64,000 bases of DNA. It comes from Lutibacillus sp052034115 (GTDB lineage Bacteria > Actinomycetota > Actinomycetes > Actinomycetales > Dermatophilaceae). Of this stretch, positions 8,438 through 16,349 are shown in pieces. A program made the position numbers and the translations under genes. The stretch spans positions 25,190-89,189 of the forward strand of contig JBPOIZ010000061.1 of assembly GCA_052034115.1 (NCBI GenBank). The letters run 5' to 3'. The notes beneath the pieces were generated by a model, which saw only the letters and a program-made list of their open reading frames with translations, ran no database searches and was not told the origin of the DNA. Each line of letters starts with the position of its first letter. Position 1 is the stretch's first letter.

Positions 8438-9148
8438 TCAGAACCGGCGCCAGCGCACGACGACGGCATAGTCCACGCCGGACGCGTCCGGGCCGACCTC
8501 GTCGAGGATCTGGTCCACCTCGTGCTGCGGGAACTCCATCGACAGCACGGCCGCGAAGTCCGTGGGGCTGGGGAAGGACCACCGCATCGTCGCCGGCTCC
8601 CGGGCCCAGCCCTGCCGTCGCCAGAAGCGCTCGACCGCATCGACGTCATACGTGGGGTATGCCCGCCGGAACCACCCACCGAAGGTGGACCTGGAGGCGT
8701 CGTTGTCCACGACGGCGGCCACTGCTCCGGGCCGCAGCACCCGGGCCAGCTCGGCCAGCCCGGGCTCACAGCCGGCCCCGAAGAAGTACGCCCACCTGGC
8801 CAGAGCGACGTCGATGCTGGCATCGGCCAGGGGCAGCGCCTGGGCGCCGGCACACAGGACCGCAACCGGTGCCACCGCGGGGTGCGTCCGGCGGGTGGTC
8901 GCCACCCGTCCGGCGGCACGCCGGGCCAGCGGCGGGTGTGGCTCGACCCCGATGACGGCGGCCGCCCGGTCGGCGAGGCCGGGCAGGTGGAAGCCGGTGC
9001 CGCAGCCGACGTCCAGGACCACCCGAGCGGTCCAGTCGGCGACCTGCCGGAGCACGGCGTCGATGACCCCGTCCGGGTCGACCCCGAGGTTCTCGACCTC
9101 GTACCGGTCGGGATCGCCCCAGATGTTCGGGCTGGGGATGGCCGTCAC
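8438..9148 (-). CDS. Class I SAM-dependent methyltransferase
   Basis: A 236-residue methyltransferase. The SAM-binding motif I VLDVGCGTGFHLPGLA lies near residues 43-58, motif post-I is VIGVEPHPPLARRA, and later motifs include LPLADASIDVALARW and ARVLRPGAVAAVVDND. The C-terminal part (STFGGWFRRAYPTYDVDAVE) resembles small-molecule methyltransferases of the Methyltransf_11 group. The GTG start at 9148 follows the stop of the upstream Cys-rich gene by one base, so the two genes are translationally linked. The substrate is unknown. Confidence 0.85.
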   Translation of the reverse strand: MTAIPSPNIWGDPDRYEVENLGVDPDGVIDAVLRQVADWTARVVLDVGCGTGFHLPGLADRAAAVIGVEPHPPLARRAAGRVATTRRTHPAVAPVAVLCAGAQALPLADASIDVALARWAYFFGAGCEPGLAELARVLRPGAVAAVVDNDASRSTFGGWFRRAYPTYDVDAVERFWRRQGWAREPATMRWSFPSPTDFAAVLSMEFPQHEVDQILDEVGPDASGVDYAVVVRWRRF

Positions 9149-9149
9149 G

Positions 9150-10037
9150 TCAGGTGCTGGCAGCCCGACGCGCGTTCGCGGCGGCCCGGCGGCGCGCGGC
9201 GGCGGCGCGGCGCTGCTCTCGACGGGCCTGCTCCTGCGCGGCGGTGGTGGCCTCCAGGGTTGCCGGATGCACGTAGAGGGGCAGGAGGTTGCGGCCGGTG
9301 GCACGAGCGGCTTGAACGGTGCGCAGGTAGGCCGCACACCGCGCCTCCAGCTCGGCGTATGCCGCCGCACCCATGAGCTCGACGAGCTCCTCGCGCAGTG
9401 AGCGATAGACCGGCTCGCGGTTGGTGTGCGCGATGGAGTCCCCCGAGCAGTACCAGTCCAGGTCGTGACCGCCCGGCCCCCAGGCCCGGCGGTCGAACTC
9501 GGAGATGGAGACCTCCAGGTATGACGAGGCGTCCGGGAGGTCGACGGTGCGGTAGCTGCGGCGAATGGGCAGCTGCCAGCAGACATCCGGCTTGACCTCG
9601 TGGGGCGCCACCCCGGTGAGCACCCCGTGAACGTGCAGGGCGCATCCGGCGCCCGTGGGGAACCCGACGCGATTGAGGAAGACGCACGCCCCATCGACGC
9701 GCCGGGTCTTGCGGGTGCCGTCGGCGTCGACCTCGGTCCAGCGGTCCAGGGCTCCGGATGTCGCATCGGCGTGGGCGTGGTACTGCCAGATGTCCGGGTC
9801 GAGCCGGTCGACCACCTCGGCGACCCGGTCGAGGTCCTCACCGTCGGTGAAGTGGGCCCCCATCGTGCAGCAGCCGTCGTGCGGGCGGTCGGCATAGATG
9901 CCCCGGCAGCCATCGCCATACAGGCACCGCCAGTTCGAGGTCAGCCAGGTCAGGTCACACCGGAACCGCTGGCCCGTGATCGCGGGGTCGTCGAACTCGA
10001 CCCAGATACGGGCGGCGTTCAAGGGAGCCTCGACCAC
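9150..10037 (-). CDS. Conserved Cys-rich protein of unknown function
   Basis: A 295-residue protein I cannot assign to a named family. The N-terminal quarter is Cys/Trp-rich, with cysteines at about 27, 38, 44 and a CC pair at 56-57, spaced like a metal or Fe-S site (C-x10-C-x5-C-x11-CC). The middle contains CALHVHGVLTGVAPHEVKP and DLDWYCSGD. The C-terminus after residue ~265 is an Ala/Arg/Gln-rich, probably disordered tail. GTG 10037 lies 6 nt after a -10-like TACCCT, so I chose it over GTG 10043, which abuts the box. It is co-transcribed with the methyltransferase downstream. Confidence 0.65.
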   Translation of the reverse strand: MVEAPLNAARIWVEFDDPAITGQRFRCDLTWLTSNWRCLYGDGCRGIYADRPHDGCCTMGAHFTDGEDLDRVAEVVDRLDPDIWQYHAHADATSGALDRWTEVDADGTRKTRRVDGACVFLNRVGFPTGAGCALHVHGVLTGVAPHEVKPDVCWQLPIRRSYRTVDLPDASSYLEVSISEFDRRAWGPGGHDLDWYCSGDSIAHTNREPVYRSLREELVELMGAAAYAELEARCAAYLRTVQAARATGRNLLPLYVHPATLEATTAAQEQARREQRRAAAARRRAAANARRAAST

Positions 10038-10043
10038 CTGCAC

Positions 10044-10049
10044 AGGGTA
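10044..10049 (-). promoter_or_regulatory. -10 box of a leaderless promoter for the Cys-rich gene
   Basis: TACCCT on the minus strand with 6 nt to GTG 10037. Confidence 0.45.
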
Positions 10050-10205
10050 CGGCGCGGGAGGTCGACTCGATGGGTGAGGTAATTGACGCGCCGAAGTTGT
10101 TGACGCGTCAACTCGCGGTCTGTTGTCATAGAGGGGACGTCGGGGCGTCGTACAGTTGCCCACACCCCGCCCGGTGTCCCCCCGGGCCAAGGATCCGAGG
10201 TCGCA

Positions 10206-10415
10206 ATGCCCCTGCTCCTCTTGGCTGTGCCCACCGTGATAGTCCTTGTCGCGGTCGTCATCCTCCTTGCCGAATGGCGCGCCACCGGAACCGACCTCGA
10301 CCGCCTCTTCGCTTCGCTGCCCACATCGGAGTCGGTCCCTGCCCACCCCGGGCTGTCCCTGGACGGGCCGCTGGTTCGTCGCCCCGCGCGTCCGGCCGCC
10401 CCGCTGAGCCGCTGA
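10206..10415 (+). CDS. Small single-pass membrane protein, hypothetical
   Basis: A 69-residue reading frame. Its first ~22 residues form one strongly hydrophobic helix (LLLLAVPTVIVLVAVVILLA). A polar Pro/Arg-rich cytoplasmic or external tail follows. Codon third positions are strongly GC-biased like the neighbouring genes, which supports coding. A weak GAGG lies 6-7 nt before the ATG. I do not recognise a family. The 206 nt that follow, up to the Ppx gene, show no further gene. Confidence 0.5.
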   Translation: MPLLLLAVPTVIVLVAVVILLAEWRATGTDLDRLFASLPTSESVPAHPGLSLDGPLVRRPARPAAPLSR

Positions 10416-10610
10416 GGTCCGTCCTCCCACTCCCGCGCGACCGACGTCCGCCCCGGCGACCCGCACTCCGGGACACAGGCACCGCAGCTGTGTGGCCATC
10501 AGGGCGTGGGTGAACGCGCGGCTCCTCGCCCGGCCGCGGCTGGCACCCATCCCCCGCCCAGCCGCGGCCGGGTCTTCCGGACCTCAGCCGAGATCAACGC
10601 GACCGGCGGA

Positions 10611-10616
10611 TACCCT
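10611..10616 (+). promoter_or_regulatory. -10 box of a leaderless promoter for ppx
   Basis: TACCCT followed by 6 nt and ATG 10623. Confidence 0.5.
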
Positions 10617-10622
10617 CATGCC

Positions 10623-11555
10623 ATGCGCCTGGGTGTCATCGACGTGGGCTCCAACACCGTCCACCTCCTGGTCGTCGACGCGCACCCGGGTGCCCGGCCG
10701 ATTCCGAGCACGTCGCACAAGATCGACCTGCGGCTCTCGGAGAACCTCGACCCCGGTGGTGCGATCACGGCCTCCGGGGCCGCGCAGCTCGCGGCGTTCA
10801 TCGCCGAATGCCGCACCCTCGCCGACGACCTCGGCGTGGAGGAGGTGCTCGGCTTCGTCACCTCCGCGATCCGCGAGGCGCGCAACGGCGACGAGGTGCT
10901 GGCTGCCGTGCGGCAGCAGTCCGGCGTCCCGCTGCGCGTTCTCAGCGGCAGCGACGAGGCCCGCCTGACCTTCCTCGCCGTGCGCCGGTGGTTCGGCTGG
11001 TCGAGCGGGAAGCTGCTCGTCATCGACATCGGGGGCGGGTCCCTCGAGCTCGCAGCGGGCCTCGACGAGGAGCCGGATGTCGCAGTCAGCCTCCCGCTCG
11101 GTGCGGGCCGGCTGACTCGGGACCACCTGCCCGGTGACCCTCCGGACAAGGCTGCGGTCAAGGCTCTGCGCACCAAGGTGCGGGCGACGATCGCCCGGGA
11201 ACTGCGCCCCTTCACTGTCCTCGGCGACGTCGACCACGTCGTCGGGACCTCCAAGACGATGCGGTCGCTGGGGCGCCTCGCCGGCGCGGCGCCCAAGGGT
11301 GCCGGACCCTTTGTCCCCCGATCATTGCGTCTCGACGACCTCCGAGGGCTGGTTCGCTCCCTCTCCGCGATGACCGTGGAGCAGCGCCGCGAGCTGCCCG
11401 GGGTCGCCCCCAGCCGAGCGGCCCAACTGCTCGCCGGCGCACTGGTCGCCGAGGCTGCGATGGAGTTGCTGGGGGCGCGGGTCCTCGACATCGGGCCGTG
11501 GGCCTTGCGCGAGGGCATCATCCTGCGGCGTCTCGACCAACTGGCCGACGAGTGA
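10623..11555 (+). CDS. ppx: Exopolyphosphatase / guanosine pentaphosphate phosphohydrolase (Ppx/GppA family)
   Basis: Ppx/GppA proteins hydrolyse terminal phosphate from polyphosphate and/or pppGpp. The 310-residue, two-lobed ASKHA protein has phosphate-1 motif DVGSNTVHLLV (7-17) and phosphate-2 motif DIGGGSLE (135-142), with GTSKTMRSLG later. It lacks the C-terminal HD domain of long Ppx enzymes, as in the short actinobacterial paralogues. The open frame extends upstream to 10506, but ATG 10623 gives the canonical MRLGVIDVGSNT start and sits 6 nt after a -10 box. Gene order to the right matches mycobacterial Rv0496 onward. Confidence 0.9.
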   Translation: MRLGVIDVGSNTVHLLVVDAHPGARPIPSTSHKIDLRLSENLDPGGAITASGAAQLAAFIAECRTLADDLGVEEVLGFVTSAIREARNGDEVLAAVRQQSGVPLRVLSGSDEARLTFLAVRRWFGWSSGKLLVIDIGGGSLELAAGLDEEPDVAVSLPLGAGRLTRDHLPGDPPDKAAVKALRTKVRATIARELRPFTVLGDVDHVVGTSKTMRSLGRLAGAAPKGAGPFVPRSLRLDDLRGLVRSLSAMTVEQRRELPGVAPSRAAQLLAGALVAEAAMELLGARVLDIGPWALREGIILRRLDQLADE

Positions 11556-11571
11556 GGGCGATGACGTCCCC

Positions 11572-12363
11572 ATGACGCGCACGCCGGTCCTGCTCTCGAC
11601 TGCGTCGGTATACCCGTTGGGGTGTGCCCGGGCCTTCGAGCTGGCGGCCCGGCTCGGATACGACGGCGTCGAGGTCATGGTGTGGACCGACCCGACGACG
11701 CAAGAGATCAAGCCGCTGGCCGACCTCGTGGCCCGGCACGACATACCGGTCCTGGCGGTCCATGCACCCACGCTGATGCTCGCCCAACGGGTGTGGGGGA
11801 CCGGCGATCCCTGGCAGAAGGTGGACCGGTCCATCGACCTGGCCGCGGCCCTGGGGGCGCGCACGGTCGTCCTGCACCCGCCGTTTCGATGGCAGCGTGA
11901 CTACGCCACGTCGTTCGTCACGGGCGTCGCCGAGCGTGAGGCGCGCCGGGACGTGGCCCTGGCCGTTGAGAACATGTATCCGTGGCGCGCCCGGGGCCGC
12001 GAACTGCAGGCCTACCTGCCGGGGTGGGACCCGGTCGACCTGGACTACCGCCACGTCACCCTCGACCTGTCGCACACCGCCACGGCCGGCTCCGACGCGC
12101 TGGCCATGGCGGGGGCACTCGGACGCCGGTTGCACCATCTGCACCTCGCCGACGGCACCGGCGGACCCAAGGACGACCACCTCGTGCCGGGCCGCGGCAC
12201 CCAACCCTGCGCGGAGGTGCTCGACACGCTCGCCGCCAGCGGGTTCTCCGGCATGGTCACGGTGGAGGTGTCCACCCGTGGCGCGACCGATACCGACCGC
12301 GAGACCGACCTGGCGCTGGCGCTGGCCTTCGCCCGGCTCTACCTGGACCCCGCCGGAGGGTAG
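11572..12363 (+). CDS. Sugar phosphate isomerase/epimerase (AP endonuclease 2 fold)
   Basis: A 263-residue TIM-barrel protein of the xylose-isomerase-like/AP-endonuclease-2 superfamily. Likely metal ligands are the Glu in ALAVENMYPW, the His in LDLSHTATAG, the His/Asp in LHHLHLADG and the terminal Glu in GMVTVEVSTRG. The specific substrate is unknown. It begins 16 nt after ppx on the same strand. It corresponds in position to mycobacterial Rv0498 in the conserved ppx-isomerase-proC segment. Confidence 0.85.
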   Translation: MTRTPVLLSTASVYPLGCARAFELAARLGYDGVEVMVWTDPTTQEIKPLADLVARHDIPVLAVHAPTLMLAQRVWGTGDPWQKVDRSIDLAAALGARTVVLHPPFRWQRDYATSFVTGVAEREARRDVALAVENMYPWRARGRELQAYLPGWDPVDLDYRHVTLDLSHTATAGSDALAMAGALGRRLHHLHLADGTGGPKDDHLVPGRGTQPCAEVLDTLAASGFSGMVTVEVSTRGATDTDRETDLALALAFARLYLDPAGG

Positions 12364-12372
12364 CCGGGCCGA

Positions 12373-12378
12373 TACGCT
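12373..12378 (+). promoter_or_regulatory. Candidate -10 box for the proline dehydrogenase gene
   Basis: TACGCT 52 nt before GTG 12430. Here the start codon has an SD-like GAGAGGGG, so this would be a normal led transcript. Confidence 0.35.
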
Positions 12379-12429
12379 GGCCCAGAGCGCGGCGTCACCC
12401 TCGCCGCCGGGTCTCCGAGAGGGGTTTTC

Positions 12430-13380
12430 GTGGGCGCCGCCGACCTGCTTCGCACCTCCCTGCTCACGTTGTCCACCCAGCACGTCGTGCGCGATCTGGT
12501 CGAAAAGGCGCCGGTCAGCCGCAATGTCGTGCGTCGGTTCGTTGCCGGCGCGACAGCCGAGGACGCCGTGTCGGCCGTCGGGCAGCTGCGCACCACGGGG
12601 CGGCGGGCCACCATCGACTACCTCGGGGAGGACACCCTCGACCTCGGCCAGGCCCGGGCCACCCGGGACGCCTACCTCACGCTGCTGCGCATGCTCGCCG
12701 ACCGTGGCTACACCGAGGGGGGTGCGGTCGAGGTCTCGCTCAAGCTCAGTGCCGTCGGACAAGCCCTGCCGCAGGACGGTCCCGCCATCTCCTTGGAGCA
12801 CGCCCGCGAGATCTGCCTGGCAGCTCGGTCCGCAGGGACGACGGTCACCGTCGACATGGAGGACCACACGACCACCGACGCGACGCTGTCGACGGTCGTC
12901 GAGTTGCGCCAGGACTTCCCCGACGTCGGCGCCGTCCTGCAGGCCTACTTGCATCGCACCGAGGGGGACTGTCGTGACCTGGCCGGCCCGGGCAGCCGGA
13001 TCCGACTGTGCAAGGGCGCATATGCCGAGCCCGAGTCGGTGGCCTATCAGGGTGCCTCCGAGGTGGACCGGTCCTATGTCCGCTGTCTGAAGATCCTCAT
13101 GGCCGGTCAGGGCTACCCCATGGTGGCCAGCCATGACCCGCGCCTGATCGAGATCGCCGGCGCGCTGGCCGCCAAACACGGTCGGGACCCGTCGTCATAC
13201 GAGTACCAGATGCTCTACGGCATCCGCCCGGAGGAACAGAAGCGGATCGCGGACCGTGGCGACACGATGCGGGTCTACGTCCCCTACGGCAACGAGTGGT
13301 ACGGCTACCTCATGCGTCGTATGGCGGAGCGGCCCGCCAACGTGACCTTCTTTCTGCGCGGCCTGGCCACCAAGGGCTGA
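12430..13380 (+). CDS. putA: Proline dehydrogenase
   Basis: FAD enzyme oxidising proline to pyrroline-5-carboxylate, normally membrane-associated and feeding electrons to quinone. The 316-residue monofunctional protein has the barrel motifs VEVSLKLSAVG, TVTVDMEDHTTT, AVLQAYLHRTEGD, IRLCKGAYAEPE, and the C-terminal YEYQMLYGIR with YVPYGNEWYGYLMRRMAERP. This is the expected substrate/FAD-binding set. No P5C dehydrogenase is fused or adjacent. The start is GTG 12430 behind GAGAGGGG. The next gene, proC, catalyses the reverse-direction step from P5C to proline, so the pair controls the proline-P5C cycle. Confidence 0.92.
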   Translation: MGAADLLRTSLLTLSTQHVVRDLVEKAPVSRNVVRRFVAGATAEDAVSAVGQLRTTGRRATIDYLGEDTLDLGQARATRDAYLTLLRMLADRGYTEGGAVEVSLKLSAVGQALPQDGPAISLEHAREICLAARSAGTTVTVDMEDHTTTDATLSTVVELRQDFPDVGAVLQAYLHRTEGDCRDLAGPGSRIRLCKGAYAEPESVAYQGASEVDRSYVRCLKILMAGQGYPMVASHDPRLIEIAGALAAKHGRDPSSYEYQMLYGIRPEEQKRIADRGDTMRVYVPYGNEWYGYLMRRMAERPANVTFFLRGLATKG

Positions 13381-13409
13381 GCGACGCGGCAGGCTCGGGC
13401 GCCGGACGT

Positions 13410-13415
13410 CATACT
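13410..13415 (+). promoter_or_regulatory. Candidate -10 box of a leaderless promoter for proC
   Basis: CATACT followed by 7 nt and GTG 13423. It is weaker than the TANNNT examples. Confidence 0.35.
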
Positions 13416-13422
13416 GAGGCCC

Positions 13423-14241
13423 GTGACTGAGAACGGAACCACGGCAATCTTCGGCGCCGGCGTCATGGGTGAGACCCTGCTGTCCGGCCTGCTGCGGGCC
13501 GGCCGCGACCCGGGCAGCTTGGTGATCGCCGAACGCCGTGCCGACCACGCGGCCATGCTTCGGGACAAGTACGGCGTCGAGGTCCTCGACAACGTCGCAG
13601 CCGCGCAGGTCGCCGACACGGTGGTCCTCGTGGTCAAACCGCAGGACATGGACGGGCTGCTCGACGAGATCCGGGATCACATCGTGCCGGGGAACCTCGT
13701 CGTGTCGCTGGCAGCGGGCATCACCACCGCGTTCCTCCAGTCCCGGCTCCCCGAGGGCTCCTCGGTCGTGCGCGTCATGCCGAACACGCCCGCGCTGGTC
13801 GATCAGGGGATGGCCGCGATCTCGCCGGGTGCGCATTGTCTGCCGGAGCACCTGGCCGAGGCCGAGGCGCTGCTCGCCTCGTGCGGCGAGGTCGTCACGG
13901 TCCCCGAGAAGTACCAGGACGCCGTCACCGCGATCTCGGGCAGCGGGCCGGCCTACATCTTCTATGTCGTCGAGGCGATGATCGAGGCGGGGGTCGTCCT
14001 CGGCTTGCCCCGGGCCACGTCGACCGATCTCGTCGTCCAGACCCTCTACGGTGCCGCGACGATGCTCAAGGAGACCCGGCAGCATCCGACCGTGCTCCGC
14101 GAGCAGGTGTCGTCGCCGGGAGGGACGACCGTCGCCGCGCTGCGGCAGCTCGACGATCACAAGGTGCGGGCGGCGTTCGTCACGGCGATGGAGGCCGCCG
14201 CGGCCCGCTCCAAGCAGCTCGCCTCGGGCAACGGTGGGTGA
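13423..14241 (+). CDS. proC: Pyrroline-5-carboxylate reductase
   Basis: Last step of proline biosynthesis: NADPH-dependent reduction of P5C. The 272-residue protein starts with the Rossmann motif IFGAGVMGETLLSGLL. It contains VRVMPNTPALVDQGM and the family signature ISGSGPAYIFYVVEAMIEAGV with LVVQTLYGAATML and QVSSPGGTTVAALRQL in the C-terminal helical dimer domain. The start is GTG 13423 with no SD but a -10-like CATACT 7 nt upstream. Its position agrees with mycobacterial Rv0500. Confidence 0.95.
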   Translation: MTENGTTAIFGAGVMGETLLSGLLRAGRDPGSLVIAERRADHAAMLRDKYGVEVLDNVAAAQVADTVVLVVKPQDMDGLLDEIRDHIVPGNLVVSLAAGITTAFLQSRLPEGSSVVRVMPNTPALVDQGMAAISPGAHCLPEHLAEAEALLASCGEVVTVPEKYQDAVTAISGSGPAYIFYVVEAMIEAGVVLGLPRATSTDLVVQTLYGAATMLKETRQHPTVLREQVSSPGGTTVAALRQLDDHKVRAAFVTAMEAAAARSKQLASGNGG

Positions 14242-14324
14242 CGTCGATCGGAGCCGCGGGAGTGCGGCGCGGCTTGTGACCGACGAGCCAGGACCCTCAG
14301 GTGTCCTGTTCCGATGGGCAGCGA

Positions 14325-14330
14325 TACGGT
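14325..14330 (+). promoter_or_regulatory. -10 box of a leaderless promoter for the AcuC-like gene
   Basis: TACGGT followed by 7 nt and ATG 14338; no SD is seen. Confidence 0.5.
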
Positions 14331-14337
14331 CGTGGGT

Positions 14338-15534
14338 ATGACGCGAGCCACCGCCCGGGTGGTGTGGGACCCGGTGCTCACCGCGTACAACTTCGGGCCG
14401 GATCACCCGATGGCGCCGATCCGGCTCGACCTCACCGCGCGCCTGTGCACCGCCTTCGGGCTCTTCGACGCCGAGGACGTCGAGGTCCACGAGCCGCAGG
14501 AGGCCGCGGACGACGTGCTCGCGACCGTCCACGATCGCGACTTCATCGCCGCCGTGCGGGGCGCCTCGCTCGATCCGCGCCGGGTCGACGTGGGGCGCGG
14601 GCTCGGGACCGAAGACGTGCCGACGTTCCGCGGGATCCACGAGGCGAGCGCTCGCGTCGTCGACGGCACGTTGGCCGTCACGCAGGCCGTCTGGAACGGC
14701 GAGGCGGCCCACGGCGTCAACTTCTGCGGCGGGCTCCATCACGCGATGCGTGACCGCGCGTCCGGGTTCTGCGTCTACAACGACATCGCGGTCGCCATCC
14801 AGTGGCTCCTCGACCAGGGCGTGGAGCGCATCGCGTATGTCGACGTCGATGTGCACCACGGCGACGGCGTCGAGGCGATCTTCTACGACGATCCTCGGGT
14901 GCTGACGGTGTCGATCCACGAGACCGGACGGCACCTGTTCCCCGGCACCGGCTGGCCCCAGGACCACGGTGGACCGGGTGCGCAAGGCACGGCCGCCAAC
15001 ATCCCGCTGCCCCCCGGCGTCGGCGACGGCGCCTGGCTGCGAGCGTTCAACGCCACCATCCCGCCGCTGGTGCGAGCGTTCCGGCCGCAGATCATCATCA
15101 GCCAGCACGGTGTCGACTCCCATGCCCAGGATCCGCTCGCCCATCTGGCGTTGAGCGTCGAAGCGCAGCGCGAGGCCATGGACACCGTCCACCGGCTCAG
15201 CCATGAGGTCTGCGACGGGCGGTGGGTGGCGCTCGGCGGAGGTGGCTACGAGGTCGTCCACGTCGTGCCGCGCGCCTGGGCCCACCTGACGGCGATTGCC
15301 GCCCACCGGCCCATCGACCCGCGACACGAGGTGCCGCAGGCCTGGCGAGACCACGTCGAGACCCTGTTCGGTCATGCCGGGCCGGGACGGATGGGCGACC
15401 TGCCCCCCGGAACCGGGTTGTGGTGGCGTTCCTGGGAGATGGGCTACGACCCGGCCAACGAGGTGGATCGAGCCGTGATGGCCAGCCGGCAAGCGCTGTT
15501 CCCGCACCACGGGCTCGACGTCTGGTTCGACTGA
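14338..15534 (+). CDS. acuC: AcuC-like acetoin utilisation / class II-type histone deacetylase family protein
   Basis: A Zn-dependent deacetylase of the arginase/HDAC fold; bacterial AcuC is thought to deacetylate acyl-CoA synthetase. The 398-residue protein shows HHAMRDRASGFCVYND (catalytic HH and first loop) and the zinc-binding YVDVDVHHGDGVEAIFYDD. LTVSIHETGRHLFPGTG and SQHGVDSHAQDPLAHL follow with the second Asp. An upstream ATG at 14314 is in frame, but ATG 14338 is placed 7 nt after a TACGGT box. It lies between proC and the bldC-like gene. The substrate is inferred only. Confidence 0.88.
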   Translation: MTRATARVVWDPVLTAYNFGPDHPMAPIRLDLTARLCTAFGLFDAEDVEVHEPQEAADDVLATVHDRDFIAAVRGASLDPRRVDVGRGLGTEDVPTFRGIHEASARVVDGTLAVTQAVWNGEAAHGVNFCGGLHHAMRDRASGFCVYNDIAVAIQWLLDQGVERIAYVDVDVHHGDGVEAIFYDDPRVLTVSIHETGRHLFPGTGWPQDHGGPGAQGTAANIPLPPGVGDGAWLRAFNATIPPLVRAFRPQIIISQHGVDSHAQDPLAHLALSVEAQREAMDTVHRLSHEVCDGRWVALGGGGYEVVHVVPRAWAHLTAIAAHRPIDPRHEVPQAWRDHVETLFGHAGPGRMGDLPPGTGLWWRSWEMGYDPANEVDRAVMASRQALFPHHGLDVWFD

Positions 15535-15569
15535 CCGGATCGATGCGCTGACCGGTCGTTCGCTGAAAG

Positions 15570-15583
15570 GCGTCGAGTGGAGG
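15570..15583 (+). repeat. Interspersed 14-bp repeat GCGTCGAGTGGAGG, copy 1
   Basis: An exact copy of the 14-mer found at 49160-49173, here in the 239-nt gap between the AcuC-like gene and the bldC-like gene, followed by TTTG. The rest of the gap holds only a possible promoter for the downstream gene. Confidence 0.6.
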
Positions 15584-15773
15584 TTTGTCGGGGGCAGCGG
15601 GCCGTGCGGTCGGAGGCGTCATACGGCGTGTCGACTGGACAGCACCCGAATCGTTCCCTCTGCCGACTTCCCACGAGTAACATCAGCCTCTAAGGTTTCT
15701 CTCGGCACGCTTGTGGAGGTCCGCCGGAGGGGAAGCCGGCGCTGCACGCGTGAGTGTGAGATCGAGGAGAGAT

Positions 15774-15974
15774 ATGTCAACCGAGCGCCAGCTCGCACAG
15801 GTGCGGTTCCTGACCGTCGCCGAGGTTGCCTCGATCATGCGCGTGTCGAAGATGACGGTCTACCGGCTCGTCCACGCGGGGGACCTCCCCGCCGTTCGTG
15901 TCGGCCGCTCCTTCCGGGTTCCGGAGGACGCGGTGCACACCTATCTCCAGGGGTCGTTCGTCGACACCGCGTGA
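15774..15974 (+). CDS. bldC: BldC-like MerR-type helix-turn-helix DNA-binding protein
   Basis: A 66-residue excisionase-family (HTH_17) protein consisting of one winged helix-turn-helix: FLTVAEVASIMRVSKMTVYR (helix-turn-helix), LVHAGDLPAVRVGRSFRVPE (wing), and a short end. It matches the small BldC/Rv0500A regulators that bind DNA as head-to-tail oligomers and delay development in streptomycetes. The start is ATG 15774 behind a good GAGGAGAG SD. It precedes bS22 and the SDR gene exactly as in mycobacteria. Targets are not visible. Confidence 0.88.
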   Translation: MSTERQLAQVRFLTVAEVASIMRVSKMTVYRLVHAGDLPAVRVGRSFRVPEDAVHTYLQGSFVDTA

Positions 15975-15992
15975 CGATGCATCGTCACAGCT

Positions 15993-16029
15993 CGAAGGGG
16001 CGCCCGCCGTTGCGGTGAGCGCCCCTTCG
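15993..16029 (+). terminator. Strong GC-rich hairpin after the bldC-like gene
   Basis: An 11-bp perfect stem (CGAAGGGGCGC / GCGCCCCTTCG) with a 15-nt loop begins 19 nt after the stop codon. There is no U-run, which is usual for actinobacterial terminators. Confidence 0.6.
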
Positions 16030-16161
16030 GCGTTCCCGGGCAGCCCTGGCGTCGAGGTGTGTGCGACCCGCACCACCGGGTAGGCTCGCCAGGCACCGAT
16101 GCACGGCGTCGACGCCTTGTCGGCGGGACCGTGCGCCGCACCAGACGAACGTGAGGACGAC

Positions 16162-16260
16162 ATGGGCTCTGTGATCAAGAAGCGCCGCAAGCGGATGGCC
16201 AAGAAGAAGCACCGCAAGCTGCTGCGCAAGACCCGTCACCAGCGTCGCAACCGCAAGTAG
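16162..16260 (+). CDS. Small ribosomal protein bS22 (AURKAIP1/COX24 domain)
   Basis: A 32-residue, extremely basic protein (MGSVIKKRRKRMAKKKHRKL, then LRKTRHQRRNRK). It matches the actinobacterial small-subunit protein bS22 seen in mycobacterial ribosome structures (Rv0500B), also annotated as AURKAIP1/COX24-domain protein. ATG 16162 follows GTGAGGACGAC with a weak SD. It is short enough to be missed by standard length cut-offs, and the context (bldC-like before, SDR epimerase after) is the conserved one. Confidence 0.9.
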   Translation: MGSVIKKRRKRMAKKKHRKLLRKTRHQRRNRK

Positions 16261-16265
16261 CGCCG

Positions 16266-16288
16266 TCGCCGGCGTAAGTTACCGGCGA
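16266..16288 (+). terminator. Short inverted repeat after bS22
   Basis: TCGCCGG / CCGGCGA arms around a 9-nt loop, 5 nt after the bS22 stop. It could be a terminator or attenuator. A TAGGAT (16290-16295) immediately after may be the -10 box of the next gene. Confidence 0.4.
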
Positions 16289-16349
16289 GTAGGATCAGCT
16301 GTGTCGGGGACAACGGTCCGCGATGTCATGACTCGTTGGGAGGTGTCTC

